The position numbers were made by a program, and so were the translations under genes. The notes below the pieces were generated by a model. The model was given only the letters and a program-made list of their open reading frames with translations. It searched no databases and was not told where the DNA came from. Below are positions 6,561 through 12,565 of a DNA stretch of 13,165 bases, piece by piece. This DNA is from Actinomycetales bacterium UBA1416 (lineage in GTDB: Bacteria; Actinomycetota; Actinomycetes; Actinomycetales; Actinomycetaceae). The stretch is taken from contig DBPQ01000005.1 in assembly GCA_002304945.1 (NCBI GenBank), positions 2,147 through 15,311 on the forward strand, read 5' to 3'. The stretch's first letter is position 1; the number at the start of each line of letters is the position of its first letter.

Positions 6561-7682
6561 ATGGCCCTTGACTCTGCCGCCCTCGGGCTTCGTGTCGCCC
6601 AAGCACGATTGCGGTCTGGCCTCAAGCAGGAGGACCTGGCCCGGTCCACAGGGCTTGACCGCTCCGCCGTCGGCAAGATCGAGATCGGCGCCCGCCGCGT
6701 TACTGCCTTGGAACTGGCACGCATCGCGGAGGCCGTGGGAGAGCGGATCGAGTGGTTCGTCGAAGACCCCGTTCCCGCGATTGTGTCGCACCGCAACGTT
6801 GTCGATCCGGGGGAGCCCAGTCCCCTGATTGACAGCGCCATCGCGCGCATTGTGCGCGCCGTGGAATACGTCGCGGACCACGACGAAATGCTGCGAGAAC
6901 GTCTGCACAGCGTTCCCGTGCTTGCCGAGCCGGCGAGCGCAGCCGAGATGGAGGCGCTCGCAGGCGAGGCCCGCGAGCTCCTTGGGCTGGACCGCGATCA
7001 GCCGGTGTATGGCCTGAGTTCGAAGCTCGTCGCCGCGGGGATTCTGACCTTTGTCATCGATCTCGGGTCGGAGTCTGCCGACGCGGCGAGTGTACTTCTG
7101 CCAGCCGGTGCCGTCGCGGTGGTCAACGGCTCTCTGCGCACTGGGCGTCGGCGGCTCGCGCTCGCCCACGAGTTCGCCCACGTTCTCATCGCCGACGAGT
7201 ACACGGTGGACTGGCGGGTGGACAGCAGCACCACAGATGCCCGGGAACATCGCATAGACCACTTCGCGCGTGCTCTGCTCCTCCCTCGGACGGCCTTGAT
7301 CGCCAAGTGGAAGCAGTGGGGCGGCGCAAACGGCGAACTGCGCCCTGCTGCGGTGCGGACCGCCAGCCACTTCCGCGTGGACATGTCCACACTCGCGCGT
7401 CGCTTGCAGGATCTCGACCAGATAGATGGGGGCACGGCGGCCTCCATACGGACTATCAGGACCAATCGCGCGGACATCGTGCAGCACGACCTACTCGTCG
7501 CGGACGAACTTCAAAGCGGTGAGCTTCCTCGAGAGTACGAGGCTGCGGTGTTGCGTCTCTTCACCTCCGAAACGGTCAGCGATGTCCGAGCGCTTGATCT
7601 CCTGCACAACACCTGGGAGGTCGGCGATCTGCCACTGCTCGCGCCCCGAAACGAGTCGGAGATCTGGCAGTTCGTCTCGTGA
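6561..7682 (+). CDS. XRE-ImmA/IrrE metallopeptidase-type antitoxin/regulator
   Basis: This is a 373-residue two-domain protein. Residues about 5-65 form an XRE helix-turn-helix (LRSGLKQEDLARSTGLDRSAVGKIE). Residues about 130-300 form an ImmA/IrrE (COG2856) peptidase domain with the zinc motif H203-E-F-A-H207; EHRIDHFARALLLP downstream probably supplies the third ligand. The C-terminal 70 residues are unassigned. ATG 6561 has no ribosome binding site but sits just after a -10 box. Proteins of this class cleave repressors in mobile elements (ImmA) or radiation response (IrrE). When coupled to a toxin-like gene they are thought to act as antitoxins, with the Mycobacterium tuberculosis Rv2515c/Rv2514c pair as a likely parallel. 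The last codon overlaps the downstream PIN gene by GTGA. Confidence 0.88.
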   Translation: MALDSAALGLRVAQARLRSGLKQEDLARSTGLDRSAVGKIEIGARRVTALELARIAEAVGERIEWFVEDPVPAIVSHRNVVDPGEPSPLIDSAIARIVRAVEYVADHDEMLRERLHSVPVLAEPASAAEMEALAGEARELLGLDRDQPVYGLSSKLVAAGILTFVIDLGSESADAASVLLPAGAVAVVNGSLRTGRRRLALAHEFAHVLIADEYTVDWRVDSSTTDAREHRIDHFARALLLPRTALIAKWKQWGGANGELRPAAVRTASHFRVDMSTLARRLQDLDQIDGGTAASIRTIRTNRADIVQHDLLVADELQSGELPREYEAAVLRLFTSETVSDVRALDLLHNTWEVGDLPLLAPRNESEIWQFVS

Positions 7683-8233
7683 CTTCACAGTCCGAAAGTG
7701 ACCTTGTCGTCGACACCGGTCCGCTCAGCCATCTTGCTGAGGCGGGCTGGTTGTCGGTCCTGAGGTCCGTGGCGGGCACACGGACGGTCATCATCACCGA
7801 TGCGGTAGTCGCGGAGTTGCGACAAGGTCTCCATGCGAATCCGCATCTCCAGCAGGTGCTCGACTGCGGGTGGATCGTCAGGCGTTCACTCTCGACGACC
7901 GCGGAACTGGCCGCGTTCGCCCAGTTTGCCGGGCGGCTTGTCGCTGGTAGTCGCAACCTGGGGGAGGCGGAAGTGCTCGCCTACGCGCAGGTTCACGGCG
8001 CCACAGCCGTGATCGATGACGGCGCCGGCAGAAGGGCTGCTCGCGACGCCGGAGTGGACCTCCAGCCAACCCTCGCCCTGCTCTGCCACGCCATCCGTGA
8101 CGGGCTCCTCACTGTCCCGATGGTGAGTGATCTGGCCGACCACCTCCTCGAGACGAAGTACCGGCTCCCGTTCGAGAATGGTGGGTTTGAGGACTGGGCG
8201 AACAGGAATGGACTCGTTCCACCTCCTACGTGA
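7679..8233 (+). CDS. PIN-domain protein, probable toxin RNase
   Basis: This is a 184-residue protein with a PIN-like fold of the DUF3368 kind: VVDTGPLSHLA (Asp12) at the start, VVAELRQG (Glu46), LGEAEVLAYA (Glu96/Glu98) and VIDDGAGRRAARDAG (Asp113/Asp114). These acidic residues are spaced as in metal-dependent PIN ribonucleases. GTG 7679 overlaps the upstream stop by four bases (GTGA), so synthesis is coupled to the XRE-ImmA/IrrE protein. Residues 150-184 (LADHLLETKYRLPFENG...) extend past the core and may bind the partner. It could be a toxin held in check by the upstream protein or by its regulated proteolysis; the RNA target is unknown. Family confidence is good, toxic function is inferred. 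Confidence 0.82.
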   Translation: MTSQSESDLVVDTGPLSHLAEAGWLSVLRSVAGTRTVIITDAVVAELRQGLHANPHLQQVLDCGWIVRRSLSTTAELAAFAQFAGRLVAGSRNLGEAEVLAYAQVHGATAVIDDGAGRRAARDAGVDLQPTLALLCHAIRDGLLTVPMVSDLADHLLETKYRLPFENGGFEDWANRNGLVPPPT

Positions 8234-8282
8234 TCGCCACCACCCGGCGTCGAAGGTGCGCCGCGTCCGGTGCGCTGGTCTA

Positions 8283-8564
8283 GGCCCACCTTGAGATCGC
8301 CGACGACGCCGTCGATGCTGAATCCGTGGAGGACCTCGAACTGTAGGAACTCACCGGCCACGCCTTCGACAGGTCAGTCGGCTGCCGGCCCTGATGGAGC
8401 TGGTGACGCGCGTGGTGCCGGTGTTCCGGCGGTGGCCGACCACCTACCGGTGGCGCGCCACCGTGCCCCTCGGCGAGGCGCCGACGATGGTCTCGCAGTG
8501 GGAGCGGACGGGCGAGCGGGATGAGTCGTACTCGCGGGCGACGGGGTCGGCGCCGGGCGCGTAA
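8283..8564 (+). pseudogene. Decayed, rearranged copy of the 1397-2542 gene
   Basis: Three pieces of the 381-residue gene can be seen in order. 8284-8313 matches 1670-1699 (26 of 30 bases; AHLEIxDDxV). 8349-8370 resembles the LHGFD segment near 1845-1862. 8379-8564 matches 2351-2542 over the last 61 codons at about 92% identity and keeps the frame to a TAA stop. The first and last pieces are in different frames, and a TAG (8344-8346) interrupts the first. About 215 codons between them are gone. An in-frame ATG at 8394 exists, but no ribosome binding site precedes it. The copy lies exactly between the PIN gene and the MntA gene. Confidence 0.85.
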
Positions 8565-8621
8565 GAGTCGGGCCCGCCTCGACCTGATCCGTTCCTGCTC
8601 ACGGCGAAGGGTCCGATGCTC

Positions 8622-8650
8622 ACTACCCGTGTGAAAGTAGTTGCTATCAT
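8622..8650 (+). promoter_or_regulatory. Leaderless promoter of mntA-hepT with inverted repeat
   Basis: TATCAT (8645-8650) ends 6 bp before GTG 8657 and is preceded by TG at 8642-8643, giving an extended -10 element (TGCTATCAT). No ribosome binding site is present, so transcription probably starts at the GTG. An inverted repeat, ACTAC (8622-8626) N10 GTAGT (8637-8641), occupies the place of the -35 and could be the operator of an autorepressor. Confidence 0.6.
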
Positions 8651-8656
8651 AGGGTT

Positions 8657-9130
8657 GTGGATGTCGCCGAGTTGGAGCGAGAGACGCGGGAAGCGGACGC
8701 CGCGATGCGTGCCGCCCGGGCGCGCTTCGTGGCAGCGGTCCGGCGGGCGCGGGCCTCGGGGATGTCCCAGCGGGAGATCGCCGCCCACAGCAACCGGAGC
8801 CAGCCTGAGATCCGCCGGCTCCTGCAGTTCCACGGCACCAGCCCGCACGCCCGTAGACTCCGCGCCCGACGTGACGAACTCGTGGGACTTCTGGCCGCTC
8901 ACGGGTTGAGGAATGTCCGGGTGTTCGGGTCAACCGCCAGTGGGCGTGACACGGAGGACTCGGATATCGACCTGTTGGTGACGGCCGAGGCGCCGCTGGG
9001 GCTCTTGGCTCAGGCGCGGGTGGAGTTGGCGGCATCCGAGCTCCTCGGGGTGCCTGTTGACCTGGTGCTCGATGATGCGATCCGTCCTGATCTTCGCGAG
9101 CGCATCGTGGGCGAGGCGATCGCCCTGTGA
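8657..9130 (+). CDS. mntA: MntA-like nucleotidyltransferase antitoxin with N-terminal HTH
   Basis: This is a 157-residue protein. The N-terminal third (residues about 1-60) looks like a helix-turn-helix (RARASGMSQREIAAHSNRSQPEIRRLLQ). The rest is a minimal nucleotidyltransferase with the GS-X10-DXD motif at G91-S92 and D103-I-D105, and a further acidic strand at VPVDLVLDD. In characterised MNT/HEPN pairs (MntA/HepT) this enzyme transfers AMP from ATP to a tyrosine of the HEPN toxin and so disarms it. The added DNA-binding domain suggests this version also represses its own promoter. GTG 8657 is used as start because a -10 box lies directly before it. The stop overlaps hepT by GTGA. DNA binding is inferred from sequence pattern only. 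Confidence 0.88.
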   Translation: MDVAELERETREADAAMRAARARFVAAVRRARASGMSQREIAAHSNRSQPEIRRLLQFHGTSPHARRLRARRDELVGLLAAHGLRNVRVFGSTASGRDTEDSDIDLLVTAEAPLGLLAQARVELAASELLGVPVDLVLDDAIRPDLRERIVGEAIAL

Positions 9131-9447
9131 GCCGCTCCGAGCAGGAGATCCTGGCCGAAGCATTGCTTCATCTCGAGTATCTCGACCGCTACGTCGCGAT
9201 GGACCTTGAGCAGGACGTGGTCGTCGATGCCATCGCGCTGCGACTGGCGGCGATGGTCGACGCCCTTGGGCGCCTTCCCGGAGACGTCCTGGAGGTCATG
9301 TTCGGTGACGGATGGGCGGCGATGCGGGGGCTTCGCAACCGGATCGCGCACGGGTATCACGCGGCGAACGCCGACGTGCTGCGCATCACCGTGACCGAGG
9401 AACTGCCGCAGGTGCGCGCGCTCATCGAAGCCCGGCTTGGGACTTGA
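9127..9447 (+). CDS. hepT: HepT-like HEPN toxin (DUF86)
   Basis: This is a 106-residue all-helical HEPN protein. The RX4HXY motif is intact at R70-NRIA-H75-G-Y77, inside LRNRIAHGYH. In HepT proteins R and H form the RNase active site, and the Tyr is the residue AMPylated by MntA. The GTG start at 9127 overlaps the mntA stop by four bases. All residues needed for the characterised mechanism are present, so the pair looks functional. A hairpin repeat 132 bp downstream (9579-9617) may end the transcript. Confidence 0.92.
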   Translation: MSRSEQEILAEALLHLEYLDRYVAMDLEQDVVVDAIALRLAAMVDALGRLPGDVLEVMFGDGWAAMRGLRNRIAHGYHAANADVLRITVTEELPQVRALIEARLGT

Positions 9448-9578
9448 TCCCCTCGGGTGTTCCGTCGACGGAGAGTCATCGACGACGGCGGGCGCCGGCT
9501 CCTCCGTGCCAGTCCGCCATGGTCCGGTGGGGGCCTGTGGTGGGGAGGGCTGCGGCGGGTGGTCGGGACCCAGCGGGG

Positions 9579-9617
9579 GACGTGAGACTGCCCCACGCGA
9601 CGGGGCAATCTCACGTC
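9579..9617. repeat. ACGTGAG-family hairpin, GCCCC subtype
   Basis: Arms 9579-9594 and 9602-9617 pair over 16 bp with a single C·A mismatch (9588/9608). The loop is 7 nt (ACGCGAC). It is a sister of the hairpin at 618-660, and the mismatch is at the same stem position in both. It lies after hepT and could also end that transcript. Confidence 0.82.
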
Positions 9618-9683
9618 ACCGTGGAGGAGATACCTCAGCCGGTTCGGCGCATCGGATGGCGTCCGTCGCCCGGGCCCGGCCTG

Positions 9684-9731
9684 CTCGTGGGAACGTTTTG
9701 TCCCGCCCGCGCAACCGCCCTTCCCCACGAG
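9684..9731. repeat. 48-bp CTCGTGG...CCACGAG hairpin repeat, copy A
   Basis: The ends CTCGTGGG and CCCCACGAG are complementary and enclose a GC-rich core with CCCGCCCGCGCAAC. Copy B at 10866-10913 is the same length and identical at 41 of 48 positions without gaps. Confidence 0.8.
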
Positions 9732-9782
9732 CCGAAACTCTGCGACCGTGCGTCGGGTGCCGGACGAGCCGGCCAGAATGGG

Positions 9783-9811
9783 TTGACTCGGCTCGATATG
9801 TCGCGGACCAT
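9783..9811 (+). promoter_or_regulatory. Possible promoter of the GNAT gene
   Basis: TTGACT (9783-9788) and GACCAT (9806-9811) are 17 bp apart. The second box ends 8 bp before GTG 9820, and there is no ribosome binding site. This would give a near-leaderless transcript. The -10 match is weak (3 of 6). Confidence 0.35.
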
Positions 9812-9819
9812 CCTTGCCA

Positions 9820-10287
9820 GTGAACGATGACGGCATTGCGTTGTTGCGGCTCACGGAGGTGCCGGTCGAGGCCGTGCACGCGCTGCTGAACGACACGCGC
9901 AGCCACCGGCACCTGCCCCTCGCGGCACCCGTCTCGGTGGAACAGGCGGCGGCGTGGGTGCGTGACAAGGACGCCCAGTGGGGCCAGTACGGCTACGGCC
10001 CTTGGGCGATCACGGTCAACGGTCGGCTGGTGGGGTGGGGCGGCTTCCAGCGCGAGGACGGCGGCGCCGACTTCGCCCTCGTCCTGCATCACGCCGACTG
10101 GGGCCTGGGCAGGTCCCTGTACCGGGTGATGCTCGAGCGCGGGTTCACCGAGTTCGGCTTCGATGCGGTGACCATCGGGTTGCCGTACTCGCGCGACGCC
10201 ACCGTTCCGCTGGCCCGGTTCGGTTTCCAGCCGGACGGGGAGACCAGCTACGGCGGCATCGCGTTCCGGCCCGCCTTGGCCTCGTAG
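9820..10287 (+). CDS. GNAT-family N-acetyltransferase
   Basis: This is a 155-residue protein with the layout of RimJ/RimL-type GNATs: an N-terminal helix region, the central strand ITVNGRLVGWGGF, the acetyl-CoA loop region ADWGLGRSLYRVML, and the closing SRDATVPLARFGFQPDGE. It probably acetylates an amine on a protein or small molecule; the substrate cannot be told. GTG 9820 is preferred over TTG 9814 because of the promoter spacing, but neither has a ribosome binding site. It has no antitoxin partner, so it is more likely a housekeeping or resistance-type enzyme than a toxin. Its last 40 bases overlap the convergent nitroreductase gene. A fragment of a related gene lies at 3454-3616. Confidence 0.85.
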   Translation: MNDDGIALLRLTEVPVEAVHALLNDTRSHRHLPLAAPVSVEQAAAWVRDKDAQWGQYGYGPWAITVNGRLVGWGGFQREDGGADFALVLHHADWGLGRSLYRVMLERGFTEFGFDAVTIGLPYSRDATVPLARFGFQPDGETSYGGIAFRPALAS

Positions 10288-10664
10288 CGCGCCACTCCGG
10301 GAACCTGCGCCAGGACGACGTCACGCCAGACGCGGTCGCGCTCGGCGCCGCCGAGGACCTCCGGTTGCACCCTCACGCCGTGGGTACCGATCTCCACCTG
10401 TGCCTCGCCTGCCTCGCGGAGGTTGCGGAACCAGTCGGGGTCAGTCCGGGAACCGCTCCCGGTGCCCCACACGAGGTAGCCGCCGTCGTGGTCCAGGTAA
10501 CGCACCATGGTGGAGCGGGGGAGACCTGTCCGCCGGCCGGGCACGGTGAGCATGAGGACGTGGACGTCCTTGCTCCCACTGTCGAGCCGGCCCTTGAAGG
10601 TGCGGTGGATCCACACGCCGATCGCGTTGCCCGTGTGCTTCATGCGGTGCGTGAGCGAGGACAT
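10248..10664 (-). CDS. F420-dependent nitroreductase-family protein (Ddn-like)
   Basis: This is a 138-residue protein of the deazaflavin-dependent nitroreductase family (DUF385, split beta-barrel). Diagnostic segments are VHVLMLTVPGRRTGLPRSTM (residues about 30-50), DGGYLVWGTGSG, the DPDWFRNLREAGEAQVEIG stretch and the C-terminal ERDRVWRDVV. Relatives use reduced F420 to reduce quinones or nitro compounds. ATG 10664 is chosen because AAGGAG (minus strand) lies 6-7 nt upstream; the open frame further upstream is non-coding in character. The gene converges with the GNAT gene and shares 40 bases with its 3' end. Presence of this family implies that the host makes coenzyme F420. Confidence 0.9.
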   Translation of the reverse strand: MSSLTHRMKHTGNAIGVWIHRTFKGRLDSGSKDVHVLMLTVPGRRTGLPRSTMVRYLDHDGGYLVWGTGSGSRTDPDWFRNLREAGEAQVEIGTHGVRVQPEVLGGAERDRVWRDVVLAQVPGVARYEAKAGRNAMPP

Positions 10665-10713
10665 CGCAGCTCCTTCCGCCACCCACAAGCGTCCGCCTGC
10701 GGCGGGCGGCATG
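10665..10713. other. Short spacer upstream of the nitroreductase gene
   Basis: It holds the AAGGAG ribosome binding site of the minus-strand gene and a small GC-rich symmetric stretch. No promoter could be assigned. Confidence 0.4.
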
Positions 10714-11341
10714 TCAACGACGGGACGCTGCACACGATGCGGCAGGGATTGCTGCAGGACGGAAGCTGCAAAGTCGGCGGCTCCCGGCGACAAGTGCGCT
10801 CACTCTTTCGAGCAAGCAGGGGCCCCACGAGCGAGGTGGAACTCTCGATGCGCTGCCCCGCCACTCTCGTGGGGACGGTTTGCCCCGCCCGCGCAACACT
10901 CCTACCCCACGAGCTGCGGTCGGGGGCGAAGCCCCGAGCAAGCCCGCGTGCCCACAATGGTCCATGCCACAGGACGAACTCGCCGGCGCCGAGACCACCA
11001 CGCGGATCAGCCGGTCCCGGTGCCGCACCCAGCTCACCCACCGGGCGTCGGGGCCGGCGAGCGCGGGGGCGAGGGTACTGAGGACGACGTCGGGGCCCGC
11101 CCCGCCGATCCCGCGTGCCGCCGGGCGGGCACGCACCGGGGGTGGGGGCGCGAGCTGCCACGATCCCGGCACGGGCGTGGCGTGCGGTGCGGTCTGCACG
11201 CGGGCCCGCTCGGCGAGGGCGGCCACCACGTCCGGCAGGGCGAGGGTGCGGGCGAGATCCAGCGAGGCCTCGTGGAGGTGGGGGTAGGTCGCCTGGACGA
11301 TGGCGGCCGCAGCTCCCGGTCGCGCGCCTCGGTCCAGTCAT
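10714..11341 (-). pseudogene. Frameshifted gene downstream of the DUF418-like gene
   Basis: An ATG at 11341 overlaps the DUF418-like stop (ATGA), a normal operon junction, and begins MTGPRRATG. Coding signal then continues in the next frame from about 11312 (AAAIVQATYPHLHEASLDL...) to about 10980, with roughly 90% G/C at third positions. The switch falls at a run of three C (plus strand, 11315-11317). One base fewer there would join the start to the coding frame. After about 10980 the frame loses coding character and runs through a hairpin repeat to a TAG near 10714, so the true 3' end may also be lost. I do not recognise the family: Ala/Arg-rich, one Pro-rich linker (APPPPVRARP), no membrane segment. 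Confidence 0.6.
10866..10913. repeat. 48-bp CTCGTGG...CCACGAG hairpin repeat, copy B
   Basis: CTCGTGGGG (10866-10874) pairs with CCCCACGAG (10905-10913) around the same CCCGCCCGCGCAAC core as at 9684-9731. It lies in the 3' part of the frameshifted minus-strand region. Confidence 0.8.
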
Positions 11342-12438
11342 GCCGAACTGACGCTCTCTTCCCCTGCCGCGGTCACGCGCGTGAGTCCCCGCCCCGGGAG
11401 TCGGAGCACCCACTCGAGCGGCCCGATCGGCAGGACCTTCAGCCATGCCCAGGAGAATGTCAGGCACAGCGCGATCACGCCGACCATGACCTGCCAGTGG
11501 TCGTCCCGGCCCCCGTCCAGCCAGAGCCGGACGATCGCGGCAAGCGCGAGTACCTGCACCGCGTAGGCCGTCAGGGCCATGCGGCCGGTGTCGACGACGG
11601 CGCCCAGCCACGCCCGCACCCGCTCGCGCCCCACCACGCTCACCAGCCAGGCAGAGCCCCAGGTGGCGCCGAGGCTGAGGAGGATAGCGCCGAGGATCTC
11701 GGGCCAGGTCCCCGAGTAGGGTGTTGCGCCCACGGTGAGTCTCCCAGCCAGGTAGGTCAGCCCCGCCGCCACCCCGAGCGCGCCGGCCACCAGCATCCCG
11801 CGCCGCCCTGCAGCACGGCCAGCCAGCAGCGACGGCAGGGCGGCGATCCCGGCCGCGGCGATGGCCACGAACGTGGTGACGCGGTAATGAAGCCCGGTGG
11901 CGGTCAGGTCGAGGAGGTAGGCAGGCCAGCCGGCATCCGCGCCACCGGCGGCGAGCCACTCCCGCCCCGCGGCCATCAGCAGCGGACTGGCTGCCACCAT
12001 CAACACAGCGATCCCGGCCCATGCCCATGTCCTGCGCCCCAGCAACACCACCAGTGGAGCGAGCACGATGGTGAGGAGGCCGAGGGTCTGGAGGACGATG
12101 TCGATCTGGTAGTAGGCCCGTTGCAGCAGTTCACCCACTCCGATGAGCAAAACGCCGCGCGCGAGACTGGCGAGCAGAAAGTGCCAGGCCCGTCCACTGG
12201 CCTTCTCCCAGGCAAGCACCAACGACATCCCGATCAGCATCGCGAACCACGGTGCCGTCAGGTACTCGGTGACGATCGAGGGCCGCCCCCATGGGCAGGT
12301 GTGCGCGACGATCATGGACACGACGGCGAGCCCGCGTGCGAGGTCGAGCCAGAGGAGCCGCGCGCTCGCTGAGGAATTCACACGGCGAGCTAGCCGAGCG
12401 CGGTGACCGGCGGCCTTGGTGGCGCTAACTCCTCCCAT
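11338..12438 (-). CDS. DUF418-like multi-pass membrane protein
   Basis: This is a 366-residue integral membrane protein with about 8-10 hydrophobic segments. The N-terminus RLLWLDLARGLAVVSMIVAH (residues 27-46) matches the first helix of the DUF1624/DUF418 and heparan-alpha-glucosaminide acetyltransferase-like group. GRMALTAYAVQ (285-295) and GPLEWVLR (339-346) are the C-terminal signature of DUF418. These proteins are thought to be membrane acyltransferases or transporters; the substrate here is unknown. The start is firm: GGAGGTGA (12450-12443) lies 4 nt before ATG 12438. A strong hairpin sits immediately upstream of that binding site. The stop overlaps the start of the frameshifted gene below it. 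Confidence 0.85.
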   Translation of the reverse strand: MGGVSATKAAGHRARLARRVNSSASARLLWLDLARGLAVVSMIVAHTCPWGRPSIVTEYLTAPWFAMLIGMSLVLAWEKASGRAWHFLLASLARGVLLIGVGELLQRAYYQIDIVLQTLGLLTIVLAPLVVLLGRRTWAWAGIAVLMVAASPLLMAAGREWLAAGGADAGWPAYLLDLTATGLHYRVTTFVAIAAAGIAALPSLLAGRAAGRRGMLVAGALGVAAGLTYLAGRLTVGATPYSGTWPEILGAILLSLGATWGSAWLVSVVGRERVRAWLGAVVDTGRMALTAYAVQVLALAAIVRLWLDGGRDDHWQVMVGVIALCLTFSWAWLKVLPIGPLEWVLRLPGRGLTRVTAAGEESVSSA

Positions 12439-12455
12439 TGTGTCACCTCCGCACG

Positions 12456-12497
12456 AGCAAGCAAGCTCCGTGTCTTCGGATGCGGAGCTTGCTTGCT
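12456..12497. terminator. Long UUCG-capped hairpin
   Basis: Perfect 15-bp arms (12456-12470 and 12483-12497) continue through two wobble pairs, a T-A pair and a C-G pair to a C(TTCG)G tetraloop, giving a stem of about 19 bp. It lies between the end of the Tat-exported gene and the DUF418-like gene, both on the minus strand. It ends 5 nt before the latter's Shine-Dalgarno sequence. It may terminate the upstream transcript or control the downstream one. There is no T-run on either side. Confidence 0.75.
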
Positions 12498-12565
12498 GGA
12501 GAACTCCACGTCAATATCGGGGCTGAGTTGCGGTGGTTCCGATATCGACGGCGGGCCGACCTCAG

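Larger units (their letters stand above)
9448..9819. other. Intergenic region with two hairpin families
   Basis: No gene is supported. It begins with a 19-bp exact match (AGTCATCGACGACGGCGGG, 9474-9492) to 15-33. It then carries one member of each hairpin family (9579-9617 and 9684-9731) and ends in the promoter of the GNAT gene. Confidence 0.6.

Noticed and set aside
6414..7487. Minus-strand open frame of 357 codons
   Set aside because: It is antisense to the XRE-ImmA/IrrE gene, whose HEFAH and HTH motifs show the true strand.
10507..12372. Long open frame on the plus strand (621 codons)
   Set aside because: It runs opposite the DUF418-like membrane protein and the frameshifted gene. The translation is low-complexity, with no domain or ribosome binding site.
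12514..12545. Inverted repeat ATATCGG...CCGATAT after the Tat-exported gene
   Set aside because: The arms are only 7 bp with an 18-nt loop, and a far stronger hairpin lies next to it. I would not call it functional.
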